A DNA stretch of 64,000 bases from Gracilariopsis chorda (lineage: Eukaryota > Rhodophyta > Florideophyceae > Gracilariales > Gracilariaceae), in NCBI GenBank assembly GCA_003194525.1, contig NBIV01000037.1, forward strand, positions 357,286 through 421,285, given 5' to 3'. Position 1 is the stretch's first letter. The number at the start of each line of letters is the position of its first letter. The notes below the pieces were generated by a model. That model made no database searches. It was not told the origin of the DNA and worked only from the letters and a program-made list of their open reading frames with translations. Shown in pieces: positions 10,796-21,167 of this stretch. Position numbers and translations under genes: made by a program.

Positions 10796-11224
10796 TCAGG
10801 CCGATGGAGCCGGCGTGATCGCGTCGCCGCCCTGGCCCTCAGACGCACCACCACCGCCATCGGTTGGCGCCTGACCACCGGAACTCTGACCACTGGGACC
10901 CACCGTGCGCTGGCGCTTGCGCGGAGGACTGTGCGGACCACTGGACGCGGAGCCTGCACCGCCGCTACTGTCGCTCAAAGCGAGCCCATAGCGAGCGTCG
11001 ATGTCCGCAAGGACCTTGTTGGACAGCACATGAGCGTTCTCCTGTAGGATCTGCTCCACCGAGTCCTTTAGGGCCTCATTCTCCTCCAGCAGGGCCCCGT
11101 AACGCGACGCACGACGCGCCCAAGACCTAGCGCGGCGCAATAAGTCCTCAAGGCCACCGGAAACATTGAGGCCAGCGGCACCAGCGACCTCACGGAGAGC
11201 TTCGGCCGCATTGGTTACGCCCAT
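10796..11224 (-). CDS. Antisense ORF between pol and the 3' LTR
   Basis: From an ATG at 11224 this ORF gives 142 residues on the strand opposite to gag-pol. It has an Arg-rich helix (LLRRARSWARRASRYG) followed by a heptad-like segment (LLEENEALKDSVEQIL), a Ser/Gly-rich linker and a basic PPRKRQRT motif that looks like a nuclear localisation signal. The frame is open further upstream to about 11373 without an earlier ATG. An Arg-rich region followed by a leucine-zipper-like helix suggests a nucleic-acid-binding coiled-coil protein, but I cannot assign a family. It could also be chance openness in GC-rich DNA. Antisense ORFs near the 3' LTR are known in some plant Gypsy lineages. Confidence 0.45.
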   Translation of the reverse strand: MGVTNAAEALREVAGAAGLNVSGGLEDLLRRARSWARRASRYGALLEENEALKDSVEQILQENAHVLSNKVLADIDARYGLALSDSSGGAGSASSGPHSPPRKRQRTVGPSGQSSGGQAPTDGGGGASEGQGGDAITPAPSA

Positions 11225-11382
11225 AGGGATAGCCGGGATAGGCGGCAGCGGGGTGCCGCTGACAGCTGAAATCGGACAGGTGCGTTGTAGGAACGGTGAG
11301 ACCAAAGGAAAAACTTGGTAACCGGCCAATGGGCTGAAGATACCCGTGGAGGACAAGCGGTTCGACCGAGACGGTCAAGCCT

Positions 11383-11395
11383 AAGGAGAGGGCGA
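11383..11395 (+). other. Polypurine tract
   Basis: AAGGAGAGGGCGA ends exactly where the 3' LTR begins. It is the expected primer for plus-strand DNA synthesis. Confidence 0.8.
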
Positions 11396-11873
11396 TGTGA
11401 GATAGTGAAGTCCAGTGGATTCCGCAACTCTGGAGACCCATGTGGACGATACACGTTGTGTATCTGGCCCAAGGATGGCTATCTGTATTTTATATAATTT
11501 ATTTAGTTTTATTGAATTAGTAACCATAGGACTAGATATAGCTACTGTAGAGTAGGGCACTTTACAGTGCCACAGGGTCGAGGCGCCTCGGTGCCGATAC
11601 TTAGGCACCTCGAGCTGCGCCTCCCCTAGGGACAGTAAACTCAGACACCCTTGTGAGTCTTGAGCACCCCCGTACTCGGTACTCACAATTCCCTTTGGCC
11701 TTCAAGGTATCGCTACCGCAATTCCGACCTGTAGGACTGCGTAGTCAGCGCCACCCCATTGCGCCAACATTACCAGAGGTGTCGCCGCCGCTTCATTAAC
11801 CTTAGGACCCCCCAGCTCTGCCACGCTACCACGAGACCATTAGGAGCTTGCCCACTTGGCTCACTATCCTACA
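11396..11873 (+). repeat. 3' LTR of the young Gypsy element
   Basis: This is a 478-bp copy identical to 2849-3326, followed directly by the target duplication GGAAT at 11874-11878. Confidence 0.97.
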
Positions 11874-12232
11874 GGAATGTTTCAAACAGCTTCCAAAGTT
11901 CCATCGGAGTTGTACAACCGATTGCAGTTGATAAGGGAACATTCATGGTTTCGGAGGGTAGGCGTGGAGAAAAATCTCATTCTTTCTCTAGGATTAATTA
12001 GGATGGGCATTACACTCTGAAAGATGTTCTCGATGGCTACGACGTGAAGCGCTTTTTTCATACGTTTGAAGAAGGTAAGAAGATTACGTGTGCTGACGAT
12101 AACATCCGAATGGTTCAGTTCATGCGTAGTACTGAAGGAAAACGAGTTGTCTTTTCTGCTGCCGACGATACAGGCTCCTCGGACTCTACTAAAGAAGAAA
12201 TGAATGACCCAGTACGTTGGCAAAGTCCGTAA
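11874..12232 (+). pseudogene. 3' part of the decayed gene split by the Gypsy insertion
   Basis: Once one copy of the target duplication is removed, the frame that entered the element at 2848 continues here in phase. It passes an in-frame TAG at 11999-12001 and stays open to 12232. The later part reads as ordinary protein (GHYTLKDVLDGYDVKRFF near its start, an acidic C-terminus). The family is not recognised. The two in-frame stops either side of the retrotransposon show the gene was decaying independently of it. Confidence 0.4.
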
Positions 12233-12504
12233 ATGCTGCTGGGATATGAGATGTGGGCATCGCATTTCTTTCCGTATTCGTTCAGAGACTGCTCCTGGCG
12301 ATCAGATTGTGGCAGAAACGAAGGCCAGTGAGATTCAGACTGAGTCTTTCGAGGCAAATCATATCGTCATAGCCTGCAGCTGTTGCGGATCGGAACGTTT
12401 GAGATCAAGCATCACAAAACAATTTGGTTCTGTCTGCTTTTCTGAGATTATCTTCAGTTCGTCTGGGAATCAATATATTATCAAAAACATAATCGAAAAG
12501 AAGG

Positions 12505-12740
12505 CGATTATGGTTGGCGAGTACAACACACTCCGGACCACAACCACCTGGAGAGTCGAAGATATGATTCGTACATTTTCTTTGAGTTCTTTCAGCAACA
12601 CTCGGAAGCACATGCTTTTCTTCTTACTGTCGGATGTCATGGTTTCTATCCCTCATAAACAATGTTTCGATGAGATGCCATACAGTGGATGCCATTTGCA
12701 CTGCAGTGAGGAAATCTTGATGAGTATGGTCTTGTGAGGA
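12505..12740 (+). pseudogene. Degraded relative of the unknown gene at 17.2-17.8 kb
   Basis: This segment matches the start of the minus-strand gene at 17778-17215 over more than 100 bp of recognisable nucleotide similarity, in the opposite genomic orientation. The corresponding frame here has several stops. It shows a small dispersed gene or repeat family of unknown function. Confidence 0.5.
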
Positions 12741-13136
12741 ACTTAGCAATTCTTTGCATTTTTTCACGAGACAGCGGTAACGGAAGCTAAGCTCTGCTGG
12801 CAGGAATTGAAATTGTCGAGAGATCTCATGGTGGGCAGCGCGGAAGAGCTTCAGCAGCGTGAGTGGACGTGTTTCATGAATTTTTGAATATACGGTGGGG
12901 GTAGACGTGGGAGCGGATGGTCGAAAGGAAAGTAGTGAATCTGAAAGTACTTTATTCTTCGGCGGAAACAGAGCTGGCACCATTTTTGATCATTACGGTG
13001 ACCTGTTCAGGCCCTGCGTAGGAATTTTTCTCTTATTAGTTGCAGAAATACACTATTTCATCGTAAGGAGGAGGCGGGAATTCGAGAGGAACGCCAGAGC
13101 TCCTGTGGACAACGCTTCTTAACGTCTTCAGGAGCT

Positions 13137-14385
13137 ATGGGCGTCGTTGAAGTGCGTGAGACTCTTCGCGCGCAGTCTAACGAGTTTCACCCGAGAAAGA
13201 GACCAGGGCCACAAGCACCCCGTGAACTCAATGCAGACCGGGATTCTGGGGGACATTATGTTGGTGCACTGTCAAAAGCTTTGGTCAGGTTGAAGAACAA
13301 CCAGCAGCAAATTAAGGCCCTAACTTCAACACGAAGCACAGATCCTAGCTTGCAGATGGTGAAACGTCGTGAATACGCCTTGAAGAAAGAGAAGCCAATA
13401 TGGTATCTGTCTTGGCTATCGTATCAAGTTCTTAGCAGGCACCTGGGATTGGTTCGATGTGTTGCTTTCGACGCAAGCAACGCCTGGTTTTCCAATGGTA
13501 ATGCAGATAGCACCGTAAAGATATGGGACTCTGATACAGGGCGGCTCAAACTAACGCTAACTGGCCATGTTTCAAACGTTTTGCAGAATTGCAATATCAG
13601 AACGTCACACTTATATGTTTACGGTTGGAGATGAAAAGATGGGTAAATGCTGGAATCTGTAACAGGACAAGGTGATTCGGAACTATCATGGTCACCTCTC
13701 CAGTGTATGCTGTGTGTCCTTGCCTCCATTTCTTGATGTGTTTGTTGGTCACAGGAGGATGATAGTGCACGGTAGGATTCTGGGATGTACGGAACAGGGC
13801 CTAAGTATTTCTTTCGGGCGCTCATAGAGACACACTCAACTCAATTTTGACTCAGCCTGTTGATCCCCAAATGATTTCGGCAAGTGTCGATTCGACCAAC
13901 TGAAAACGGGATCTTGCTGCTGGAAAGTGCTCTGCAACGCAAAAAGAATCACAAGAAGGGCATGTGAGCTTTGGCCCAGCATTCTGGACAGTTCTCATTT
14001 GCGTCTACTGTGGCGGATAACATCAAACCATGGGCATTACTACATGGAAAGATCATGCGCTACTTCAGCGGCGCACATGGAAGGAAGTTACTCAACGCCT
14101 TGGCAATTAACGAAGGCATGGTTTTCGCAATTGGCGGACGACGACAGAACTGGTGCTTTCTGGGATTACAGCTCAACCCACTGCTTTCAGAAAGCAAAAG
14201 GAGTGGTTCAGCATAAAATTCTTGAGCGTGAGAATGGCATTCACGGACTTGCTTCTGATAAGAGCAGAATTCGTCTGCTTACTTGCGAAACCGACAAGAC
14301 CGTTCGTAGATGGGGAGAAGTTGAAGAAGCGACAGAGGAGACACATCCCATGACATGGGAGCCCAGGAAGAAAGATGTTTATTAA
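13137..14385 (+). pseudogene. PRP46: PRP46/PLRG1 (Prl1) WD40 splicing factor relic
   Basis: PRP46/PLRG1 is a WD40 protein of the spliceosomal NineTeen complex. The first 165 codons carry the pre-WD40 region and the first WD repeat (HLGLVRCVAFDASNAWF, STVKIWDSDTGRLKLTLTGH), which is diagnostic for this family. The second repeat continues in another frame (TYMFTVGDEKMGKCWNL, then a TAA), followed by KVIRNYHGHLSSV. The last repeat and tail are clear near 14280-14385 (LLTCETDKTVRRW and EEATEETHPM). Frameshifts, stops and weak middle repeats show a pseudogene. The order of all parts is preserved, so it is a decayed gene and not scattered exons. A functional copy must be elsewhere. Confidence 0.85.
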
Positions 14386-14523
14386 TGTTGACCGTTTCGT
14401 GAATGGCAGACATGGTCCGAGGAGAAGGAAGTCGCGAAATATTTCTTGTCCTTCAAGAAGCACAAAGGGTATGGGATAAGAAACACTGCAAACGCAAAAT
14501 ATTGAATGAATTAGTACAAGGTA

Positions 14524-15129
14524 CTACTTCAGTGTCGGAGCTAACGTTTTGGGAAGGCGCTCAACCTTGTATTGATGCTCTGAGATATACATGATCGGTG
14601 TTCCAGCAAATTTCCTAATAAGCCTCTTCAAATCCTTATCAAAGGTAGCCACAATGTATATACGATGTGCGGCAATACACTGCATGATGCATCTGTCGGC
14701 ATAAGGTCCTTTACGAGAACAAACAAGTCGTTTGAAACGTCTATCTCGTGCTACTCGCAAAGCAACAGAGTATTTCTTGGGGAGCTTTTGTAGCTCGGCG
14801 ATGACGCAATCTGAGATCCAGATGATGGAAGGCGTTGCAAGACAATGAATCATTCCACGAGCTACGTCAATTTCGTTGGCCACGGTAACGTTAATGAAGT
14901 TTGTGCCCAAGAGAATTCTACATGGACGTCCAAGCGAAGGGTTGAATCGGGAGAACATTGAAAAAGGAGTGGAATTGTTCGCCAAAGTGTCTTTGTCTAG
15001 TTTCTTCTCAAAGGCTGGCGCTGCATCTTGCTTTGAAAGCTCCCTTATCTTGATACGAGAGTTGTTCGGAGAAACGAAACGTTTCAATTCAGCCTACTTT
15101 CTCTGACGTTTCTTTCTCGCGCCTCTCAT
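14524..15129 (-). pseudogene. FCF1: FCF1/UTP24 PIN-domain rRNA-processing nuclease relic
   Basis: FCF1/UTP24 is the PIN-domain endonuclease of the small-subunit processome. From an ATG at 15129 the frame encodes 201 residues, close to the usual length of about 198, and matches end to end: a basic N-terminus, KRFVSPNNSR, TNFIN, SDCVIAELQKL, YSVALRVARD, IVATFDKDLKRLIRK, PIMYISEHQY. It is broken by a TAG at codon 12, where the family has a Phe or similar residue after Arg-Lys, and the family Met before KR is a Leu. The conserved first PIN Asp of the LVDTNF motif is Gly here (LLGTNF), and the YADD motif reads YADR, so the active site is lost. It lies tail to tail with the PRP46 relic. Confidence 0.9.
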
Positions 15130-15254
15130 TTTTCGTATAAGAAACTAGAACCACTTCCGCCTTCTAAGTAGTTTTATTGCCAACTCAGTTTGCAGCTAGG
15201 GTAGATACATATGTTCGACGCAGCTTTGTAGCGCTGGGTGTCGTCGTCGGGCAA

Positions 15255-15770
15255 TGAGGATGTTTATGGTTCTGTGACGAAATATTTGTTGGATACTGGC
15301 GTCTGGGAGTTGAACGTGCTGGAACACTTCTTGGACGAGACCCGGACATTAGCGCATTTGGTAAATTGTTGACCGGTGGAAGTGTTCCTTTACCAATGAA
15401 GATTGCCAGAGAAGAAGTATTCAACGATTTTGATGAAGATTTGAAAAAGGAGAAATTGCTTCATGGTCTTTCGTACACGGCACATGCTATCAAATGTGCT
15501 GCTGGGGTAGAACGTTTGGGGCGATTTGAAGTATTGCGAGATCACGGCGAGGAGCACTTGAAGTATTGGGATGAGGGCGTTGCATGAGAGATAAGAAGCT
15601 TTGAGTTCGTCAAGGGTGTGAGCGTCGTGGAGACTGTTATGATTGTGGAATTCAATAAGAAGGATGGAGAGGATATAGCGCTACTGGGGCTCTCGAGTTT
15701 TCGCGGAGGTTGGGAAATTAAGGAGACTTCACGAGGCTGTTGGGAAACATAATATATATGCTGTGCACGC
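15255..15770 (+). pseudogene. BioA/BIO1-type diaminopelargonate aminotransferase relic
   Basis: The family is a PLP-dependent class III aminotransferase of biotin synthesis. The best part reads CDEIFVGYWRLG, then PDISAFGKLLTGGSVPLP, EEVFNDF and LLHGLSYTAHA, which is the order of the cofactor Asp, the substrate-site GYWRLG loop, the PLP Lys in GKLLTGG and the LLHG(H)SYTAH motif of this family. The His of LLHGHSYTAH is Leu. After a stop near 15585 a shifted frame continues with VKGVSVVETVMIVEF. The N-terminal half of the enzyme is missing. In fungi and plants this domain is often fused to dethiobiotin synthetase; I cannot see that here. Confidence 0.75.
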
Positions 15771-17214
15771 CACTTTCAGAGAGAACGCACTGTGACGTGC
15801 TTTCGAAACGCGAAAGGGTGCTAGACAAGTACCAGCATGAAGCGTCAGGGTTTCAACCAAAGAAAGACGACTTTTTGCCTTCATGAGCGATGGAAATTTG
15901 GTTAGAAAAGGGAAGCAGTAGAACTCATCGCGGCAAAAACAATGCTCGTTTTGTGGCAGATAGAATCTGCGCCTTCTTCAGAGGCAAATGACAATCACTC
16001 CATACTGGTCATTTCAGGCCTATAGAGTCCGAAACCTGGGCATTACAAGAGCGTCAACCACCTTCATCTTCTTCTTTACTGTGGAAGTTGTGCTCTAATT
16101 CCTAGCAACAAGCACTGAGCTTGTCGCACAGCATCTTGCCAAGAGTCTATTACCACAAAGCCCAGTCTGCCCTCTTTTGACGAGAAGTACGCACGGCGAT
16201 GCGCAATCTGGGTATGCAAAGTGACGCCTTCACCCATCCACCTTCGTAAACTTCCAGTGCCAAGATACATCTCAAGCAAAATGGAAAGCAAAGTTTTTAT
16301 TGATTTGTTGGGAGATATTGTATCCATTCTAAGCGAAACAGTTTTTCACGTAGTGGTTTTGATCGGCCGAAATACGGAAACTGCACCTAAACAAACGTCT
16401 TTGAGGGCATCTTCTTGAAAGAATTTGGAGACGCGATCGACATTGCTGCCCTTGGTAGATTATGGGTTCAGTGACTACGCTTTCTTTTCGGTTTCGTGAC
16501 TTCTTTTACCCTTCAAGGGTGAGCTAAACGTCATGTGTTGAGTGTTCGTGTTCGACTTTGCAACTTGGAATCCATGTCGAGTCAAGTAACAACGCACTGC
16601 AAAAGCGCCCTGGCTTTACTGCAAGTTGTGCCATTAACTGTATTACAAGGAGAACGGGAACTTCCCGTCGGGAAGCACGTAACGCTAAACTTCAACTGGC
16701 TGGCCCAAACCGTTGCTCCATTCTCAACTCGTGCACCCAATCATTTTTTCCATGACTGCGCTATCGTGGTATGATATACGAAGTTAAAGCTAGATCCCAA
16801 AAAATACCATATGACAGCGTTATAGAGATCCTGTTCAGCACGAATAAAACTCATTGCGTTCGTTCGTTCGCTCACCGTGGATGTCTTAGATCTCAAATTG
16901 AGAACGACACCATCGTCAAACTTATCATGTCCTTCAAAGGAAACTCCTCAGTACAAAGACCAGATGCTAACTCACTTTTAGATCCATCATCTCCAGAGAA
17001 GTGTGCTCATCCACAAGCGTCCAGTATCTTCTAGAGGGAACTCGAAGCCATTGGAATTGCGAACATAATGTCCCAAATATTGTTATAAGAAAGAAAGCGG
17101 ACGTCACGAATGCTGAGAACTTGACAGAATCACTTTGTCACTGCAGGATTGTTCTGTCAAATTTCATGGCGAAAGCCATAAACAAATCGCAGATCACTGT
17201 TTTTGCCAGTAATC
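15771..17214. other. Gene-free degraded stretch with one dispersed repeat copy
   Basis: No frame here gives a recognisable protein. It contains one copy of a dispersed repeat (16204-16349). Short ORFs at 16.5-17.3 kb show no motif. Confidence 0.4.
16204..16349 (+). repeat. Dispersed repeat, copy 1
   Basis: About 145 bp beginning CAATCTGGGTAT is similar, in the same orientation, to 18656-18800. Shared blocks include ACACCCATCCAC-like, TCAAGCAA-ATGGAAAGC-like and ATATTGTATCCATTCTAA segments. Its nature is unknown. Confidence 0.6.
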
Positions 17215-17778
17215 CTACTTTCTCTTCGTCATCATGCGCATGCCTTGGTTCATCAGCTCATATTCATCTCTCTTTGCTTTGGTTGCTTTCTGAAATTCCT
17301 TCAGAAGTTCGTTCTTTTGCGTAGTACACAGGGCAATATAATCCCTAGCACTTCCTATAAACTCACCAATGAAAGTCAAATATTCTGAAACTCGGTCAAC
17401 GAATTCGTTTGGGTTTAGCTCCTCCTTCATCGTGAGCTTAAGCGTGGGCTTCACCTTTTTACCAGCGACTTCAGCCACAGCAAATTGGCCTTTTTCCATC
17501 AGAACAGTGAGGGTGCGTGTTTCAGTACGATCGATACGAAACTTTTGGGAGGGATCATGGGTATCCTGGGTCGAGAGCGCATAAACATACCTCGAACATA
17601 TCTCATCGTGGTTGAAGAACGGATCCTGGGATGTGGAACCATCACACACGGAAACAGGGAGAAATGCGTATTCTTGCGAGTTCTGCGAAAAGAATTCAAA
17701 GAGCACGAACCATGTTTTTTGACTCGCCAAGCAGTTCTGGTCCGGAGCATATTGTTGTGCGCCACCATGATGGGCCAT
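17215..17778 (-). CDS. Uncharacterised 187-residue protein
   Basis: A complete frame with an ATG at 17778. The protein is mixed alpha/beta-like, hydrophilic, with a basic, helical C-terminus (KATKAKRDEYELMNQG, then MMTKRK), and has no membrane segment or signal peptide. I do not recognise it. A degraded relative of its first third lies at 12505-12740, so it belongs to a small multicopy family and may itself be a mobile-element gene or a gene relic. It is one of the few unbroken non-Gypsy frames in the left part of the window. Confidence 0.45.
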   Translation of the reverse strand: MAHHGGAQQYAPDQNCLASQKTWFVLFEFFSQNSQEYAFLPVSVCDGSTSQDPFFNHDEICSRYVYALSTQDTHDPSQKFRIDRTETRTLTVLMEKGQFAVAEVAGKKVKPTLKLTMKEELNPNEFVDRVSEYLTFIGEFIGSARDYIALCTTQKNELLKEFQKATKAKRDEYELMNQGMRMMTKRK

Positions 17779-19856
17779 TGTTCTAAATTGCCTTCAATAC
17801 TGTATTGATTCTTAAATAAGCTGTAGAAGGGAGAGAGAGCCTCGAGATGTTTACCTCGACATCACACCCAGAGGATTGCAGATTACAAGAGCACGCAGTG
17901 CTTCGATTTATCTTCATTTCCAAAAATCGACAACGTTTGCTGGTCAACGTTCTCATGCATACTGCGGAAATCCACAACAACCCTGTACGGCACAAGGACG
18001 TTCATTTAACTATTGGGTCGCCCGATGTGAGAGACAATGACTGGTCACTGGTCAGAAACGTCCTGCGCCCACAATTACAATGGATGCCGATACCTCTATC
18101 TACATCTCTTTCGGCTTTACCTCTTCGTTTTGGGATATACTGTTTGAACCAAGACGATATCGATTCGTTTTCCATGTATTTGACCGTATGTTAACCGATG
18201 TGATAGGAAGTTGCAGTTCACGAACTAAGGGGTGAAGTCACTTAGGGAGTCGAAAGGCTTATAATTTCATGGCCAAGAGAAAGCGAAAATGGAAGATGCA
18301 ATGTAGAGAGTGAGCATAAGAACAGTTCGGTGTGACGCAGTTTGAATTGATTACTTCTTCATGCATCATTTGAATTGATGAGTTTTGGGCCTCTCCGAGG
18401 ATCCGTAAAGACCTTCCTTGGGTCTAGAAGATTACAATTGACATTCTCAAGGGGAAGAAGTGGTACTAATAGCCATGGGACTTATCCGATAGCGTTTTCC
18501 CATCTTCAGACGCGCTTGGGGTATTTAAAATCTTCTGAATACGTTTGTTCGCTCCACGCTGCTGCCATTTTCGTGAGCATTGGTTCCGTACCATACATGA
18601 TACGTCCATTTTTGTTCCGCTAACGATTCTGTGCTTGCCGACTGTATCGTATGCACAATCTGGGTATATAGAGCGATGCCTACACCCATCCACTGTCTTA
18701 AATGCCCAGCGCCAAGAGAATATCAAGCAAGATGGAAAGCGAGGTTTTATTGATATGTTAGGACATATTGTATCCATTCTAAAGAAAAATGTTCTTCAAC
18801 AGTCGTACGAAAGTGCCCACTCATCTATCCAGTTCAAAGCCAATTGGTCTCCATGTATAAGTTTACCGGAAAGCAAGCATACCGAAACCAACCGTTGACA
18901 AAACTGTAGAAGACATCCGTGCGTTAAACAACAGCACTCCTCGTCTCGTCATAGCAGTGTGCGTGCAAGACGTTCGAGAGACGAATTTCGTGGCATACGA
19001 GGCCAAAGAAGAACAGCTTGAGACCCCGAAAACTACATTACACAACTTGCCGACAGCCTGCCCCAACTACATAGGTCTACAAGAAGACCCAGAGCTCGCC
19101 AGGATAAGTAGAACTTGCTAATGTCGACAGGCGCTCGTCACAAGCCCTCTAAAGAACTCATTCCCAGCATAACCAGCCCCAAGGCGTACAAGGTCTACTT
19201 TTTCTTTGAGAGCCAGAGCAGTTGCCAATCAAACTCTTGGTGACGGCTATATACCTGGGGTACGCCGAAATGAACCACAAAAAAGAATCCAAACAAAAAC
19301 AAACAGTGATGGGATGGTTAGAGAAGAAGACGTAGTGTGCGGAAGGTGGAGAGTGACGGTGCAGAGCTTACAAGAACCTATCGAATGTGTATTGATGAGG
19401 TGGTGTTTGCGGAGCAAGGTTGGATCAAGGCGCCATCCATTGAGCTCAAAACATTAGCTCCATATTTTGGTGCACGACATGTTGCACATCTATTGAAAAA
19501 TTACTACCTAGATCCAAGTCTTTGAAAGTATATTGATATTTTAATGAGCTACAGTTCCGCCTGAGTGGAGTTTTCAAAAATGCTACTCGTGAATATCCTA
19601 TGACACATCTCTCCAAAACTACTCTATCGGAAAGGGGAGATTATATATGTATGCTATCAAAAGGAAGCATTATCAATAATTATATAATGGCTATAATGTG
19701 AATGGACAGAGAAGTAAGGTATTTTGTATCAAACTCTGGCACGCTTAATCCTGGTTCTCTTATTATTCGGAAAAGGTAGAGACGGAAGAGAAATATTTCT
19801 AAGTGGAACTGGAACTCGCAATTTCTGAAGAGTGTGAAGAGTATTACAAAAAATGT
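17779..19856. other. Gene-free degraded stretch
   Basis: Short ORFs (for example 17847-18194 and the region 18.9-19.5 kb) show no recognisable domain. The dispersed repeat copy 2 lies at 18656-18800. I see no RNA gene. Confidence 0.4.
18656..18800 (+). repeat. Dispersed repeat, copy 2
   Basis: Similar to 16204-16349 in direct orientation, ending ATATTGTATCCATTCTAAAG plus about 20 bp. The two copies are clearly diverged, so they are old. Confidence 0.6.
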
Positions 19857-20395
19857 TCAATGGTCGATCGAAATAGCAGATGCAGAAAAGATTATCTCAA
19901 TCTGGAGAAGAAAATTTAAAGTGAAAGAGTGGTCATTTTTTAGTGAATTGCTCTCTTTTAGCGATTTGTATTGTGGACGGGTGAAAGTTGTACAAAGCCG
20001 CAAATGGAACCAGAAACGTGAAGAGTCCGCACCAATTCTACTGCCCATTGGCTGATAAACTAATTGAGAATACATGGGATACCACAGGTCTAATTAGTAG
20101 AGATGAGCAAGAAAGTGAACATGTTCCTGAGAAGCCAATGTTTGCAGGCACTGGCTTGCATTTAATGAAAACGAATAGACGTAGAAATAACAAGGATGGC
20201 AAGATTAAAAAAAGCTTTATATCAAGGACCATGCAATTTTTGCAAAGGAAATACAAAGTCCAAGGTTTTACGTTCTGGGTGCTATATTAGAAAGGAAAGA
20301 GAAGTGTCTTTATGTCACAGTGGTGCTAATAAATATTGTTTTATGAAACAAAGTGAAGATTGTCACGGTATAATGACGGTCAGAAGCTGATAAAG
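19857..20395 (+). pseudogene. piggyBac transposase C-terminal fragment
   Basis: The fragment contains the end of a DDE piggyBac transposase: DRNSRCRKDYLNLEKK, then SPHQFYCPLADKLIENTWD, then a C-terminal Cys-rich zinc-binding region (CNFCKGNTKSK, later a CHSG-type motif and a final Cys/His pair). It aligns segment by segment with the C-terminus of the longer copy at 22.7-23.2 kb. Several stops and frame changes make it non-functional. No upstream catalytic part is visible. Confidence 0.75.
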
Positions 20396-20871
20396 GTGTC
20401 AAAATTCTTGTCAAACTTTTCATTTTATAGTAAAAATCAATTTTTAAATGCAAGAGTTTACAATAAGATCATTTTACCTTAAGCCCCCTACTAATTCAAT
20501 CCGCCTAACTTAGACTTCCTAGATTATTTAAACTCTATGACGAAACTGCCTGTTTTACATATTTCACCGTGTTCTTTCTGCTGTTCAAGTGGGTGTTTAC
20601 AGTGTTCTGAAAGTTTAAATGTATTTAGATTTAGTCGAGCTCCCGAAGGAGTTTTGGAGTTTAAGTAAACTCAGCGAGGTTCAAACTCATGTTTTGTTGC
20701 TTGCATGTGACCTGACGACTACTGCGCTGCTGTTCTGGCTCAGTGGTCGTCTTCTCCAACTACTTATAGTTCAAAGACCACCCCAATGGCAATTTTTTAA
20801 GTTCCAAATATGAAATGTGGGGCCAAGCCGATCAGATTTCAATTGTTTTTCAAATTTGCGTGCCGGTGCAC
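20396..20871. other. Gene-free AT-rich spacer
   Basis: AT-rich sequence between the two piggyBac relics. Nothing recognisable is present. Confidence 0.4.
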
Positions 20872-20993
20872 TGATCTCATATGAGGTCAGCGCGCCGATG
20901 TGATAGTCACTAGTACAGAGACGGATTCTTCTCAATCTAGTGTCTACAACACAACTGTACTCATATGAGTCCGAAGGTACTCATGTGAGTCCT
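20872..20993 (+). repeat. Left inverted-repeat end of the piggyBac unit
   Basis: It begins with the near-perfect palindrome CTGATCTCATATGAGGTCAG and continues with CTAGTGTCTACA and two ACTCAT-type palindromes (ACTCATATGAGT and ACTCATGTGAGT). Confidence 0.6.
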
Positions 20994-21167
20994 AACTTGA
21001 AAAGAATACTTCACTAAAATCAATTCACCAATATGCAAACCTTATCCGCCCAGTTACCAGAGCAACGTCCCTGCCTTCTATTCCATGCAAAAACTACAGG
21101 TCTGTTCCAACATACAAGTCCAATATTCCCCAAACTGTTGCTCTACATACTCTAAATCTCCGAAATA

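Larger units (their letters stand above)
2849..11873 (+). mobile_element. Complete Ty3/Gypsy chromovirus LTR retrotransposon
   Basis: The element is 9,025 bp. It has 478-bp TG...CA LTRs that are identical by direct reading, a 5-bp target duplication, a tRNA primer binding site, intact gag and pol frames, a polypurine tract and a C-terminal chromodomain in pol. Chromoviruses encode protease, reverse transcriptase, RNase H and integrase in that order and use the chromodomain to choose chromatin targets. Identical LTRs and uninterrupted ORFs show a very recent insertion and a possibly still active copy. An extra 1.4-kb segment between pol and the right LTR carries an antisense ORF. The element lies inside an older broken reading frame. 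Confidence 0.96.
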
